Source: Pyxidicoccus sp. MSG2 (GTDB lineage: Bacteria; Myxococcota; Myxococcia; Myxococcales; Myxococcaceae). From it: 64,000 bases of DNA. The notes beneath the pieces are model-generated. The model did no database searches. It was not told where the DNA came from and saw nothing but the letters and a program-made list of their open reading frames with translations. The translations under genes and the position numbers were made by a program. The stretch covers positions 12,649,001 to 12,713,000 of the forward strand of contig NZ_JAPNKC010000001.1 of assembly GCF_026626705.1 (NCBI RefSeq). The letters are read 5' to 3'. This document shows, one piece after another, positions 41,285 to 49,824 of the stretch (position 1 is the first letter of the stretch; each line of letters begins with the position of its first letter).

Positions 41285-44200
41285 ATGCGCCACACCCCAG
41301 GGGGAAGCGTGTTTTCAACCGTGAGACGACACAAGGACAGGGGTTCCCTGTCCAATGGCAGGCGTGTGCCCGCACTCGGCCGTTCCGTGCTGGCGGCAGT
41401 GCTGACTTCGGCCCTCGCCTGCCAGCCCGAAGGCGCTGGCGAAGCAGCCGCGCCCGGCTATCAACCCATCAGCCCGCCCAACACCGAGCAGGTGGAGGCG
41501 GCGCCCCAGGGGCTGACCGCGCCGACGTGCGCGCGCACCCTCACCGCGGACGTGGTGGCCCTGGACCAGGTCTACACCTACAACCGGCTCGGCTCTTACA
41601 ACCCCACGGGCATGGTCTACGCCCTGCGCGAGGACGTGGAGGCCATCTCCACCAGCAAGCCCATGGGCCCGGGCAACGCGCGCCTTCGGGTGAGCAAGCG
41701 CCCCCGCCCGCTGGCGCTGCGCGCCAATGTGGGCGACTGCCTCCGCGTGACGTTCACCAACTGGCTGGCGCCCACGCGCGCGGAGATTCCCAGCCCCAGC
41801 CAGTCCCAGCCCGGCCCCAGCAAGGCCGGTGGCTCCACCACCATCAGCTTCCTGCAGAAGGCCCTGCCCACCTGGGTGTGGAACATCACCTACGACCCGG
41901 TCAGCTCGCTCCTCAACAACAAGGCCGTGGGCGGCCGGTGGTTCTTCCCCGGTGAAGAGGTGGAATTCGAGGACGACCACCGCAACGACTCACCCGCCAC
42001 CCGCCATGCGTCGCTCCACATCCAGGGCCTGCAGTACGTCAGCATCGGCTCGGACGGCGCCAACGTGGGCTTCAATGGCAGCAGCCTCGTGGCGCCCGGC
42101 AACAGCATCAGCCAGACCTGGTACGCGGACCACGAAGGCACCTTCTTCTTCTACAGCATGGGCGCCTCGTTCGGCGGCCAGGGCGACGGAGGCTCCACCG
42201 CGCAGGGCCTCTTCGGCGCCGTCAACGTGGAGCCCCAGGGCAGCAAGTGGTACCGCTCCAAGGTGAGCAACGCGGTGCTCAAGGCCGTCGCCACCGGCGC
42301 CAACCCGGACGGCACCCCGCTCATCAACTACGAGCTGGTGGACTCCACCGGCCGGCCGCACCTGGCCATCCTCGACTCCAGCAACCGCATCCGCCACGGA
42401 GACCTGGAGGCCATCATCACCGGCTACCGCTCCACGGTGATGCAGACGAATACGTCCATGGACCAGGGGCACTTCCGCGAGCTGACGGCCATCTACCATG
42501 ACGAAATCAAGGCGGTTCAGGCCTTCGACGAGCTGGAGTGGAACCCCACCTTCCACAGCGTGCGCGACGGCTTCGGCATCAACTACGGCGTGGCCGGCCT
42601 GGGCGCGGAACTGCTCGCCAACCGCGCGAAGATCGGCCCCACCAAGGACTGTGTCACCTGCGAGTACGAGGAGTTCTTCCTCGAGTCCTGGGCCAACGGC
42701 GACCCGGCGATGAACGTGGAGAAGGACGCCAGCGGCAAGGCCGTGGCGGCGCTCTACCCGGATGACCCGTCCAACGTGCACCACAGCTACCTGGGCGACC
42801 CGGTGCGCATCCGCAACATCCACGCGGGCCCCGCGGAGACGCACGTCTTCCACCTCCACGCCCACCAGTGGAAGTTCTCCCCGAGCGTCAGCGACTCCAA
42901 CTACCTGGACTCGCAGACCATCGGGCCGGCCTCCGCCTTCACCTACGACATCAACTTCGGCGGCTCCGGCAACCGCAACCTCACCGCGGGCGACTCCATC
43001 CACCACTGCCACCTGTACCCGCACTTCGCCCAGGGCATGTGGGCCCTCTGGCGCGTCCACGACGTGTTCGAGGCGGGCACCAAGGACCGCATGCTGCCGG
43101 ACGCGGAGATTACCGGCGGCACGCCCAACCCGGCCGTCATCCCCATCCCCCAGCGCGCCATGCCGCCCATGCCCACGTACGCGGCCACCGTGGTCAGCAC
43201 GCCGTCGGGCAACATGACGCGGCCCGCGTTCCCCGGCTTCCCCTTCTACATCGCCGGCATGTCCGGCCGCCGGGCGCCCCAGGCTCCGCTGGACATCGAG
43301 TTCGACGGCGGCCTGCCGCGCCACATCGTCACGCGCGCGGTGGGCCCGGTGACGTATGGCAACTCCGGCCGCTTCGACGTGGACCCCTCCGCGCTCAACA
43401 TCAAGCTGCTGCCGCAGAACGGCACCGCGCTGGAGCAGGCGGCCATGTCCTTCCACGCGGGCACCTTCCCCAACTGGGCGGCGGCCACCACCTTCCACGG
43501 CGACGCGGCGAGGTCCTACCCGGCCTACACGCCGTCGGGCGCCACCGGCCGATTCCTCATCAACGGCCGCCCGGCCGTGGCCGGTGCGCCCTTCGCGGAC
43601 CCCTGCCCCGCCAACGTCCCGATGCGCAACTACCGCGCGACGTACCTGCAGGTCGCCGTCCAGAACGTGAACCGCGCCGGCTGGCATGACCCGCAGGGCC
43701 GGCTGATGGTGCTCAACGAGGACGTGGCGGACACCCAGGACGGCAAGCGCCCTCCGGAGCCGTTCTTCTTCCGCGCCGAGTCCAACGACTGCATCAACTT
43801 CTACGCCACCAACCTCATCCCCGCGCACCTGGAGCCGGACGACTTCCAGATCTACACGCCCACGGACGTCATCGGGCAGCACATCCACCTGGTGAAGTTC
43901 GACGTGACGGCGTCCGACGGCGCCGGCAACGGATGGAACTACGAGGACGGCACGCTGTCCTCGGACACCGTGGCGGACCGCATCCACCTGGCCAACCTGG
44001 CCGGCGGCGCCTTCGCGGCGGATGGCAACGTGAGCGAGACGGGCGTCAGGACGGTGCTCACCATCCCCACCGCGCACCCGCGCATCCCCCGCGCGCCGCC
44101 GACGGCGCAGACCACCGTGCAGCGCTGGTGGGCGGACCCGCTGAAGCCCACCGCGACCGGCAAGCACCACGCGCTGGAGACGGTCTTCACGCACGACCAC

Positions 44201-46594
44201 TTCGGCCCGTCGTCGCACCAACAGCACGGGTTCTACGGCGCGCTCATCGTCGAGGAGCCGGGCTCCAAGTGGCAGGACATGAAGAGCCCCGTGTACTTCG
44301 GCTCGCGCGTGGCCGACGGTGGTCCCACCAGCTGGCGCGCACGCATCATCACCGCCAACCCCGCCAACAGCTTCCGTGAGTTCGCGCTCGCCTTCGCCGA
44401 CTACGTCCCCTACTACGACGAGTGCGGCAAGCCGGTGAACCCTCCCAACTACAAGGAGGAGAAGCTGCCCGTCGCCATCGGCTTCAGGCCCACGCCGATG
44501 CCGGAGGCCATCAGCGCCGCGGACCCGGGCGCGATGACGGTCAACTACTACAACGAGCCCATCCCCCTGCGCATCTCCGAGCGCATCAGCTGCAGCGACC
44601 GGGCGCAGTACACGGACTGGCGCGGAGACATGGCCAACGTCTTCCGCTCGGACGTCCATGGCGACCCGTACACGCCGCTGCTGGAGGGCTACGTGGGCGA
44701 CAAGGTCCGCATCCGCCTCATCCAGGGCTCGGAGGAGGAGCAGCACTCGTTCAGCCTCCACGGCAACAAGTGGCTCAAGGAGATGTACGACCCGAACAGC
44801 GGCTTCTACAACGCCCAGGCCATTGGCATCTCCGAGCACTTCGAGTTCGACCTCAGCGACGGCCTGCCGCAGATCGTCGGCCCGTACGAGACGGCGGACT
44901 ACATGTACATGAGCGCGTCCAACGGCGACCTGTGGAACGGCATGTGGGGCATCATGCGCACGTACAAGCGCAAGCAGATTGGCGTGCGCTCGCTGGCGGA
45001 CGTGGCGCTGCTCGCCGCGGACAAGCGGCCGAAGCTCCAGACGTTTGGCGCCAAGCCGGGCGAGGCGATGCCCTACCCGCCTGTGTTGCTGGAGGAGCTG
45101 CCGCGCGAGGCCGGCCTCGAGCAGATGAGCGAGCAGGACGAGACGGTGCAGAAGTCCTACGAGGTGGACGACTTCGGCAAGGAGCTGGCGCCGCGCACCG
45201 TGGAGCACCTCATGGCCGACCGCGAGGCGATGATGAAGGTCGACGCCGACATCGTCACCAAGGCCGAGGCGGCGGGCTGGTTCGGCATCAAGCCCGTGCT
45301 GACGGACTCGTGCCCGAGGGGCGCGCCGGTGCGCACGTACAAGGTCTCCGCCATCGACGCGAAGAACTGGTTGCCCAACCAGCGGCTCGTCTACAACGAC
45401 GACTACCTGATCTACGACCCGGACGCGATCATCTTCGCCCAGGACGCGCACCTGACGGCGCTCCGGGACGGCAAGCGCAGACCGGAGCCGCTCATCCTCC
45501 GGGCCCGCGCGGGCGAGTGCGTGCAGGTGACGCTGACCAACCGGCTGCCCTCCACGACGCTGCCGAAGACGGACATCTGGGCGCACCACTCCGCCATCAC
45601 CGAGAACTTCAACGTCAACCAGGTGCGGATGTCGAACCAGGTGTCGCTGCACCCGCAGCTCGTCAACTACGACGTGAACACGGATGACGGCGCCAACGTG
45701 GGCCTCAACGCCGTGCAGACGGTGAAGCCGGGCAAGACGCGCGTGTACCGGTGGTTCGCCGGCGAGTTCAAGAGCGCGGCGAAGGGTTCGCCGTTCCCCC
45801 TGGGCAAGGTGACGGGCATGGAGTTCGGCATCGTCAACCTGCGCAACATGGCGGACGTCATCAACCACGGCATGCACGGTGCCATCGGCGCGCTCATCAT
45901 CGAGCCGACAAACTCGGCGTGGACGACCGACACCGGCACCGAGGCCCAGGCGCGGGTGACGTACACCAAGGTGGACGGCTCGCAGGAGACGTTCCGCGAG
46001 TTCGTCAACCTCTTCCAGGACGACCTCGGCCTGCAGTCCGACAACGACAAGTTCTGGGACACCGACGACCTGAACAGCGGCCGGTCGCTGCGCAACACGG
46101 CCGGCATCGACGACTCACAGGACACGGGCCAGAAGGCGTTCAACTACCGCACCGAGCCGCTCTGGGCCCGGCTGGGAGTGCCTCCGCAGACGCCGCCGGA
46201 GGAAATCAACAACTACGACCTGCGCAACATCCTCAGCTCCGTCGTCCACGGCGACCCGGCCACGCCGGTGTTCACCGCGAACGCGGGCGAGCCGCTGCGC
46301 TGGCGCTTCGGCCACCCGAGCGGCCACTCGCGGCAGCACGCCATCTCCCTGCATGGCGCGGAGTGGCGGCGCAATCCGTGGGCGGCGGGCGCCCAGTCTC
46401 GCGTCATGGGGCCCAACGCGCTGTCGCCCATCATCGCCACCCAGGGCGGCGCGTCGGTGTCGCAGTCCTACAACATCGTCCCGGAGTACGGGGCCGGGGG
46501 CGCGTACGGCGTCCCGGGTGACTACCTGTACCGAGACCACGCCAGCTTCCTCTGGAGCGGCGGCGGTCTGTGGGGTGTCTACCGGGTGAAGTAG
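41285..46594 (+). CDS. Giant multidomain multicopper oxidase (MnxG/ceruloplasmin-like)
   Basis: 1769 residues from ATG 41285; GTG 41309 is an alternative start with its own GGGGGA. The export signal ends in lipobox TSALAC (Cys46), so it is probably outer-surface anchored. The chain contains repeated cupredoxin-like segments, about six. The complete copper site is in the first third: HASLHIQG (241-245), VFHLHAHQW (His523, 525, 527) and HHCHLYPHFAQGM (His574, Cys575, His576, His580, Met585). That last motif is the type 1/trinuclear signature. Later His-rich motifs are QHIHLVKF (866), THDHFGPSSHQQHGFYGAL (970-987), EEQHSFSLHG and HGMHGAIGALI. Layout and length recall bacterial MnxG-type oxidases, which oxidise Mn(II), and ceruloplasmin ferroxidases. 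The reducing substrate is not provable here. A Sco chaperone gene lies downstream. Confidence 0.88.
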   Translation: MRHTPGGSVFSTVRRHKDRGSLSNGRRVPALGRSVLAAVLTSALACQPEGAGEAAAPGYQPISPPNTEQVEAAPQGLTAPTCARTLTADVVALDQVYTYNRLGSYNPTGMVYALREDVEAISTSKPMGPGNARLRVSKRPRPLALRANVGDCLRVTFTNWLAPTRAEIPSPSQSQPGPSKAGGSTTISFLQKALPTWVWNITYDPVSSLLNNKAVGGRWFFPGEEVEFEDDHRNDSPATRHASLHIQGLQYVSIGSDGANVGFNGSSLVAPGNSISQTWYADHEGTFFFYSMGASFGGQGDGGSTAQGLFGAVNVEPQGSKWYRSKVSNAVLKAVATGANPDGTPLINYELVDSTGRPHLAILDSSNRIRHGDLEAIITGYRSTVMQTNTSMDQGHFRELTAIYHDEIKAVQAFDELEWNPTFHSVRDGFGINYGVAGLGAELLANRAKIGPTKDCVTCEYEEFFLESWANGDPAMNVEKDASGKAVAALYPDDPSNVHHSYLGDPVRIRNIHAGPAETHVFHLHAHQWKFSPSVSDSNYLDSQTIGPASAFTYDINFGGSGNRNLTAGDSIHHCHLYPHFAQGMWALWRVHDVFEAGTKDRMLPDAEITGGTPNPAVIPIPQRAMPPMPTYAATVVSTPSGNMTRPAFPGFPFYIAGMSGRRAPQAPLDIEFDGGLPRHIVTRAVGPVTYGNSGRFDVDPSALNIKLLPQNGTALEQAAMSFHAGTFPNWAAATTFHGDAARSYPAYTPSGATGRFLINGRPAVAGAPFADPCPANVPMRNYRATYLQVAVQNVNRAGWHDPQGRLMVLNEDVADTQDGKRPPEPFFFRAESNDCINFYATNLIPAHLEPDDFQIYTPTDVIGQHIHLVKFDVTASDGAGNGWNYEDGTLSSDTVADRIHLANLAGGAFAADGNVSETGVRTVLTIPTAHPRIPRAPPTAQTTVQRWWADPLKPTATGKHHALETVFTHDHFGPSSHQQHGFYGALIVEEPGSKWQDMKSPVYFGSRVADGGPTSWRARIITANPANSFREFALAFADYVPYYDECGKPVNPPNYKEEKLPVAIGFRPTPMPEAISAADPGAMTVNYYNEPIPLRISERISCSDRAQYTDWRGDMANVFRSDVHGDPYTPLLEGYVGDKVRIRLIQGSEEEQHSFSLHGNKWLKEMYDPNSGFYNAQAIGISEHFEFDLSDGLPQIVGPYETADYMYMSASNGDLWNGMWGIMRTYKRKQIGVRSLADVALLAADKRPKLQTFGAKPGEAMPYPPVLLEELPREAGLEQMSEQDETVQKSYEVDDFGKELAPRTVEHLMADREAMMKVDADIVTKAEAAGWFGIKPVLTDSCPRGAPVRTYKVSAIDAKNWLPNQRLVYNDDYLIYDPDAIIFAQDAHLTALRDGKRRPEPLILRARAGECVQVTLTNRLPSTTLPKTDIWAHHSAITENFNVNQVRMSNQVSLHPQLVNYDVNTDDGANVGLNAVQTVKPGKTRVYRWFAGEFKSAAKGSPFPLGKVTGMEFGIVNLRNMADVINHGMHGAIGALIIEPTNSAWTTDTGTEAQARVTYTKVDGSQETFREFVNLFQDDLGLQSDNDKFWDTDDLNSGRSLRNTAGIDDSQDTGQKAFNYRTEPLWARLGVPPQTPPEEINNYDLRNILSSVVHGDPATPVFTANAGEPLRWRFGHPSGHSRQHAISLHGAEWRRNPWAAGAQSRVMGPNALSPIIATQGGASVSQSYNIVPEYGAGGAYGVPGDYLYRDHASFLWSGGGLWGVYRVK

Positions 46595-46621
46595 CCGCCC
46601 GGCCGCAGAGCAGCATCGGGT

Positions 46622-46652
46622 GCGGCGCGGGGCTTCCCCCCGCCCGCGCCGC
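46622..46652 (+). terminator. Intrinsic terminator-like hairpin after the oxidase gene
   Basis: Perfect 10-bp arms (GCGGCGCGGG / CCCGCGCCGC), an 11-nt loop, then a pyrimidine stretch with several Ts (TTCTTCGTTTCCC). It starts 28 nt after the oxidase stop and before the propeller gene. It may end most transcripts or protect the long oxidase mRNA. Confidence 0.5.
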
Positions 46653-46697
46653 GCCCGCTTCTTCGTTTCCCTTCGCCCTGGTTCCTCCGCACACCCC

Positions 46698-48674
46698 ATG
46701 CGCAAGCGCATCCTCTTCACCGCCTCCGGCCTGCTGACCGCGGGCTTCCTGGCCGCCGGTGGGCTCTTCCTGGCCCGCCCACCCCAGCCTCCACCTCCCG
46801 CCGCACCTCTTCCCGCCATCACCGCGCCCCCCGTGTCCGTGGAGCGCGAGGGCGTGTCCGTGTCCTTCGACCTGGCGCTGGCTCCGCGACCCCTGGCTGC
46901 CGAACGCGGCTCGCCACTGGAGGGCACCGCGCGCTTCGTGCTCGAGGATGCGAAGACGGGCGAGCCGCTCCAGGGCCGCCGGCCGCTCGGCTGGCTGTCG
47001 CTGCGCGCCAGGGACGGCGCGCCCCTGGACGACGCCGCGTGCAAGGAGCGCGTGAAGACGTACCTGGGCGGACTGCTGACCGCGCGGGCGGAGGTGGACC
47101 TCAACGCCTACTGGTTCCTCACCCTCAACCACGACCACACGCTGTCCGTCATCAACCCGCAGATTGCCTTCGGCCGCACCAAGCTGCAGAGCCTGGTGTC
47201 GGTGGGCGGCGCGGTGGCGGACTGGGCGCTGCTGAAGGACCGCTCGGCGGTGTACGTGACGGTGCCCTCCACCAACACCCTGTCCGTGGTGGACACGGAG
47301 CGCTTCCTCGCCCTGCGTCCCGTGCGCGTGGGACGGCAGCCGGGCCGCATCGCGGTGGCCCCGGACGGCCGCACCGCGTGGGTGAGCAACGACGGGGACG
47401 GCACGGTGAGCGTCATCGACACCGCGTCGCACACCGTGGTGGAGACGGTGGATGCGGGCCCCGGCCGGCATGAAATGGCCTTCTCCGACGAGGGCCGCAC
47501 CGCGTGGCTCACCAGCGAGGAGGGAGACTCGCTCATCGCCGTGGACGTGGGCTCACGCGAGGTACTGGGCCGGGTGATGATTGGCGCGGGCGCGGGCGCG
47601 GTGGCCTGGAGCCCGGTGGCTCGCGCCGTCTTCGTGGCGCAGACGCGGACCCACGAACTGCTGGTGGTGGACCCGGCCGCCCGCGAGGTGTCGCGCCGCA
47701 TCCCCGTGAAGCCGGGCCTGGAGGCCCTGCGCTTCGACCGCACCGGCCGCTGGGCCTTCCTGGTGCACCGGGACGCCGGCGTGGTGGACATCGTGGACGC
47801 GGCGACGAGCCAGGTGGCGCACTCGCTCACCGGCTTCTCCGCGCCGGACTCCGTCATCTTCACGGACGCCTTCGCCTACGTGCGCAACACGCAGGAGGGC
47901 CGCGTATCCCTGGTGGAGCTGAGGACGCTGGAGGGCACCGGCAAGCCGGCCGTCGTCCACGTCACCATGGGGCAGAAACCGCCGGCGGAGGCGCGCGAGC
48001 TGGGCCGCTCGGACCCCATCGCCCCGCTGCCGGAGGGCAATGGCGTCATCGTCGCCGGCACCGCGGACCGCGCCCTCTACCTCTACCAGGAGGGCATGAT
48101 GGCCCCGCGCGGCACCCACCTGAACTACGGCCGCGAGCCCCGCGCCGTGCTGGTGCTGGACCGCTCGCTGCGCGAGGTGGAGCCCGGCGTCTACACGGCC
48201 TCGGGCACGGTGCGGGAGAACGGCACCTACGACGTCCAGTTCCTCCTGGACAACCCGCGCGCGGTGGTCTGCACGGAATGGAAGGTGGGCGGCGTCCCCG
48301 AGGACGCGGCGCTCGTCAAGAAGCTGCCGCTGGCGCTCACGCCGGAGTTCGACCCGAAGGCGACCTTCACCGCCGGCTCCACGGTACCGCTGCGCTTCAA
48401 GCTGGAGCCCACGGCGGGCACGGGTGGACTGCCCGTGCAGCCGGAGGAGATTCGCGTGCTGATGTTCAAGACGCCGGGCACGTGGCAGTGGCGCACGGAG
48501 CCTCGCCGCACCGCCGAGGGCCAGTTCGAGGTGGACTTCGCTCCGCCGGAGCCCGGCCAGTACAAGTTCGTCGTGGGCGTGGAGAGCCGGGGCATCGACC
48601 TGGGCCGCCTGCCCACCTTCACCCTGGGCGTGTTGCCCTCCCCCGCCGCCACCGCTTCCACCAAGGTCCCCTGA
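46698..48674 (+). CDS. Exported YVTN/YncE-like beta-propeller protein
   Basis: 658 residues from ATG 46698; the RBS is weak. An uncleaved or cleavable N-terminal TM (FTASGLLTAGFLAAGGLFLA) directs export. Residues 150-440 are seven or so YVTN-type propeller blades (PDGRTAWVSNDGDGTVSVIDTAS, DEGRTAWLTSEEGDSLIAVD), the fold also used by the cytochrome cd1 d1-haem domain, although no haem ligand pattern is obvious here. Residues 480-658 form an Ig-like C-terminal region (VYTASGTVRENGTYDVQFLLDN, GQFEVDFAPPEPGQYKFVVGVES). The single Cys near 560 is isolated. Its stop overlaps the next start by one base (TGATG), so it is coupled to the Sco gene. Probably a periplasmic scaffold or electron-transfer partner in the oxidase cluster; inferred. 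Confidence 0.82.
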   Translation: MRKRILFTASGLLTAGFLAAGGLFLARPPQPPPPAAPLPAITAPPVSVEREGVSVSFDLALAPRPLAAERGSPLEGTARFVLEDAKTGEPLQGRRPLGWLSLRARDGAPLDDAACKERVKTYLGGLLTARAEVDLNAYWFLTLNHDHTLSVINPQIAFGRTKLQSLVSVGGAVADWALLKDRSAVYVTVPSTNTLSVVDTERFLALRPVRVGRQPGRIAVAPDGRTAWVSNDGDGTVSVIDTASHTVVETVDAGPGRHEMAFSDEGRTAWLTSEEGDSLIAVDVGSREVLGRVMIGAGAGAVAWSPVARAVFVAQTRTHELLVVDPAAREVSRRIPVKPGLEALRFDRTGRWAFLVHRDAGVVDIVDAATSQVAHSLTGFSAPDSVIFTDAFAYVRNTQEGRVSLVELRTLEGTGKPAVVHVTMGQKPPAEARELGRSDPIAPLPEGNGVIVAGTADRALYLYQEGMMAPRGTHLNYGREPRAVLVLDRSLREVEPGVYTASGTVRENGTYDVQFLLDNPRAVVCTEWKVGGVPEDAALVKKLPLALTPEFDPKATFTAGSTVPLRFKLEPTAGTGGLPVQPEEIRVLMFKTPGTWQWRTEPRRTAEGQFEVDFAPPEPGQYKFVVGVESRGIDLGRLPTFTLGVLPSPAATASTKVP

Positions 48675-49810
48675 TGAAGACGTACACCCTTTCCTCCCTC
48701 TGGAAGTCGGCCGCCGCGCTGGCGCTGGCGCTCGCCACGCCCGTGCTCGCCTCGGACGTCGCCGTCCCCATGCCCCCACCGTCCGCCACGAAGCCCGCGT
48801 CCCTGGACGTGGAGGTGCCGGACGTGGAGCTGGTGGACCAGACGGGCCGCAAGGTGCGGCTGTGGACGGACCTGGTCCGCGGGCACACCGTGGCCATCAA
48901 CTTCATCTTCACGCGGTGCAAGACCATCTGCACGCCGATGACGGCGACGATGGCGCGCGTGCAGCAGGACCTGGGTCCGAAGAGCGACGTGCGCTTCATC
49001 TCCATCACCCTGGACGTGGCCAACGACACGCCGGAGCGGATGGCGAAGTTCGCCGAGCCCTTCAAGGCCGGGCCCGGCTGGTCCTTCCTCACCGGCGAGC
49101 CGGCGAAGGTGAAGGAGGCGCTGGTGGCCCTGGGCGGCTACGTGCCGGACAAGGAGGCCCACCGCCCCACCGTGCTCGTGGGCAACGCGGTGGCGGACTC
49201 CTGGACGCGCGTGGACGGGCTGGGCAGCCCCTCCCGCATCCTGGAGGCCATTCGCGAGGCCCGGGCCGCGTCCGCCGCCCCGTCCGAGCTGGGCTCGACG
49301 GGCAGCGACTCCGCCGCCCAGGATGCGGCCGCCGCGAAGTACTTCACCAACACGGAGCTGGTGGACCAGCACGGCAAGACGCACCGCTTCTACGAGGACC
49401 TGGTGCGCGGCCGGAAGGTGCTCATCAACTTCGCCTTCACCTCGTGCAAGGGGGCGTGCTCGCCCATCACCAAGCACCTGACCGAGGTGCAGGAGAAGCT
49501 GGGCGACCGCGTGGGCAGGGACATCACGATGATTACGCTCTCCGTGGACCCGGCGAACGACACGCCCAAGAGCCTGGGCACCTTCGCGAAGAAGTTCGGC
49601 GTCAAGCGGGGGTGGTACTTCCTCACCGGCTCGCGGGAGAACATCACCCTCGTGCTGAAGAAGCTGGGCGGGTACGTGGACACGCCCGACGCGCACAACA
49701 CCACACTGCTCATCGGTGATGCCGCCACGGGCATGTGGGTGAAGTCTCCCGCCATGGCGCAGGTGGAGAACATCGTCCACGCCGTGGAACACCTGAACGA
49801 CCCGAAGTGA
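48674..49810 (+). CDS. Tandem two-domain Sco1/SenC copper chaperone
   Basis: 378 residues. Signal peptide (SAAALALALATPVLAS). Two complete Sco/thioredoxin-fold domains follow. Domain 1 has Cys82-x3-Cys86 (TRCKTICTP) with distal His163 (EAHRPT). Domain 2 has Cys258-x3-Cys262 (TSCKGACSP) with distal His341 (DAHNTT). All metal ligands are intact in both. Sco proteins bind Cu through two Cys and one His and load it into the CuA site of cytochrome oxidase or reduce disulfides there. Usual Sco is a single domain of about 200 residues, so this is a fusion. Its place in this cluster suggests copper supply to the multicopper oxidase. Confidence 0.92.
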   Translation: MKTYTLSSLWKSAAALALALATPVLASDVAVPMPPPSATKPASLDVEVPDVELVDQTGRKVRLWTDLVRGHTVAINFIFTRCKTICTPMTATMARVQQDLGPKSDVRFISITLDVANDTPERMAKFAEPFKAGPGWSFLTGEPAKVKEALVALGGYVPDKEAHRPTVLVGNAVADSWTRVDGLGSPSRILEAIREARAASAAPSELGSTGSDSAAQDAAAAKYFTNTELVDQHGKTHRFYEDLVRGRKVLINFAFTSCKGACSPITKHLTEVQEKLGDRVGRDITMITLSVDPANDTPKSLGTFAKKFGVKRGWYFLTGSRENITLVLKKLGGYVDTPDAHNTTLLIGDAATGMWVKSPAMAQVENIVHAVEHLNDPK

Positions 49811-49824
49811 CTCCGGTGAGCGGC

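Noticed and set aside
41990..45877. A 1295-codon open frame on the minus strand opposite the multicopper oxidase gene
   Set aside because: It is a by-product of GC-rich third positions on the other strand; the translation is His/Val/Arg/Gly-rich with no domain, RBS or signal, while the plus strand has clear copper motifs.
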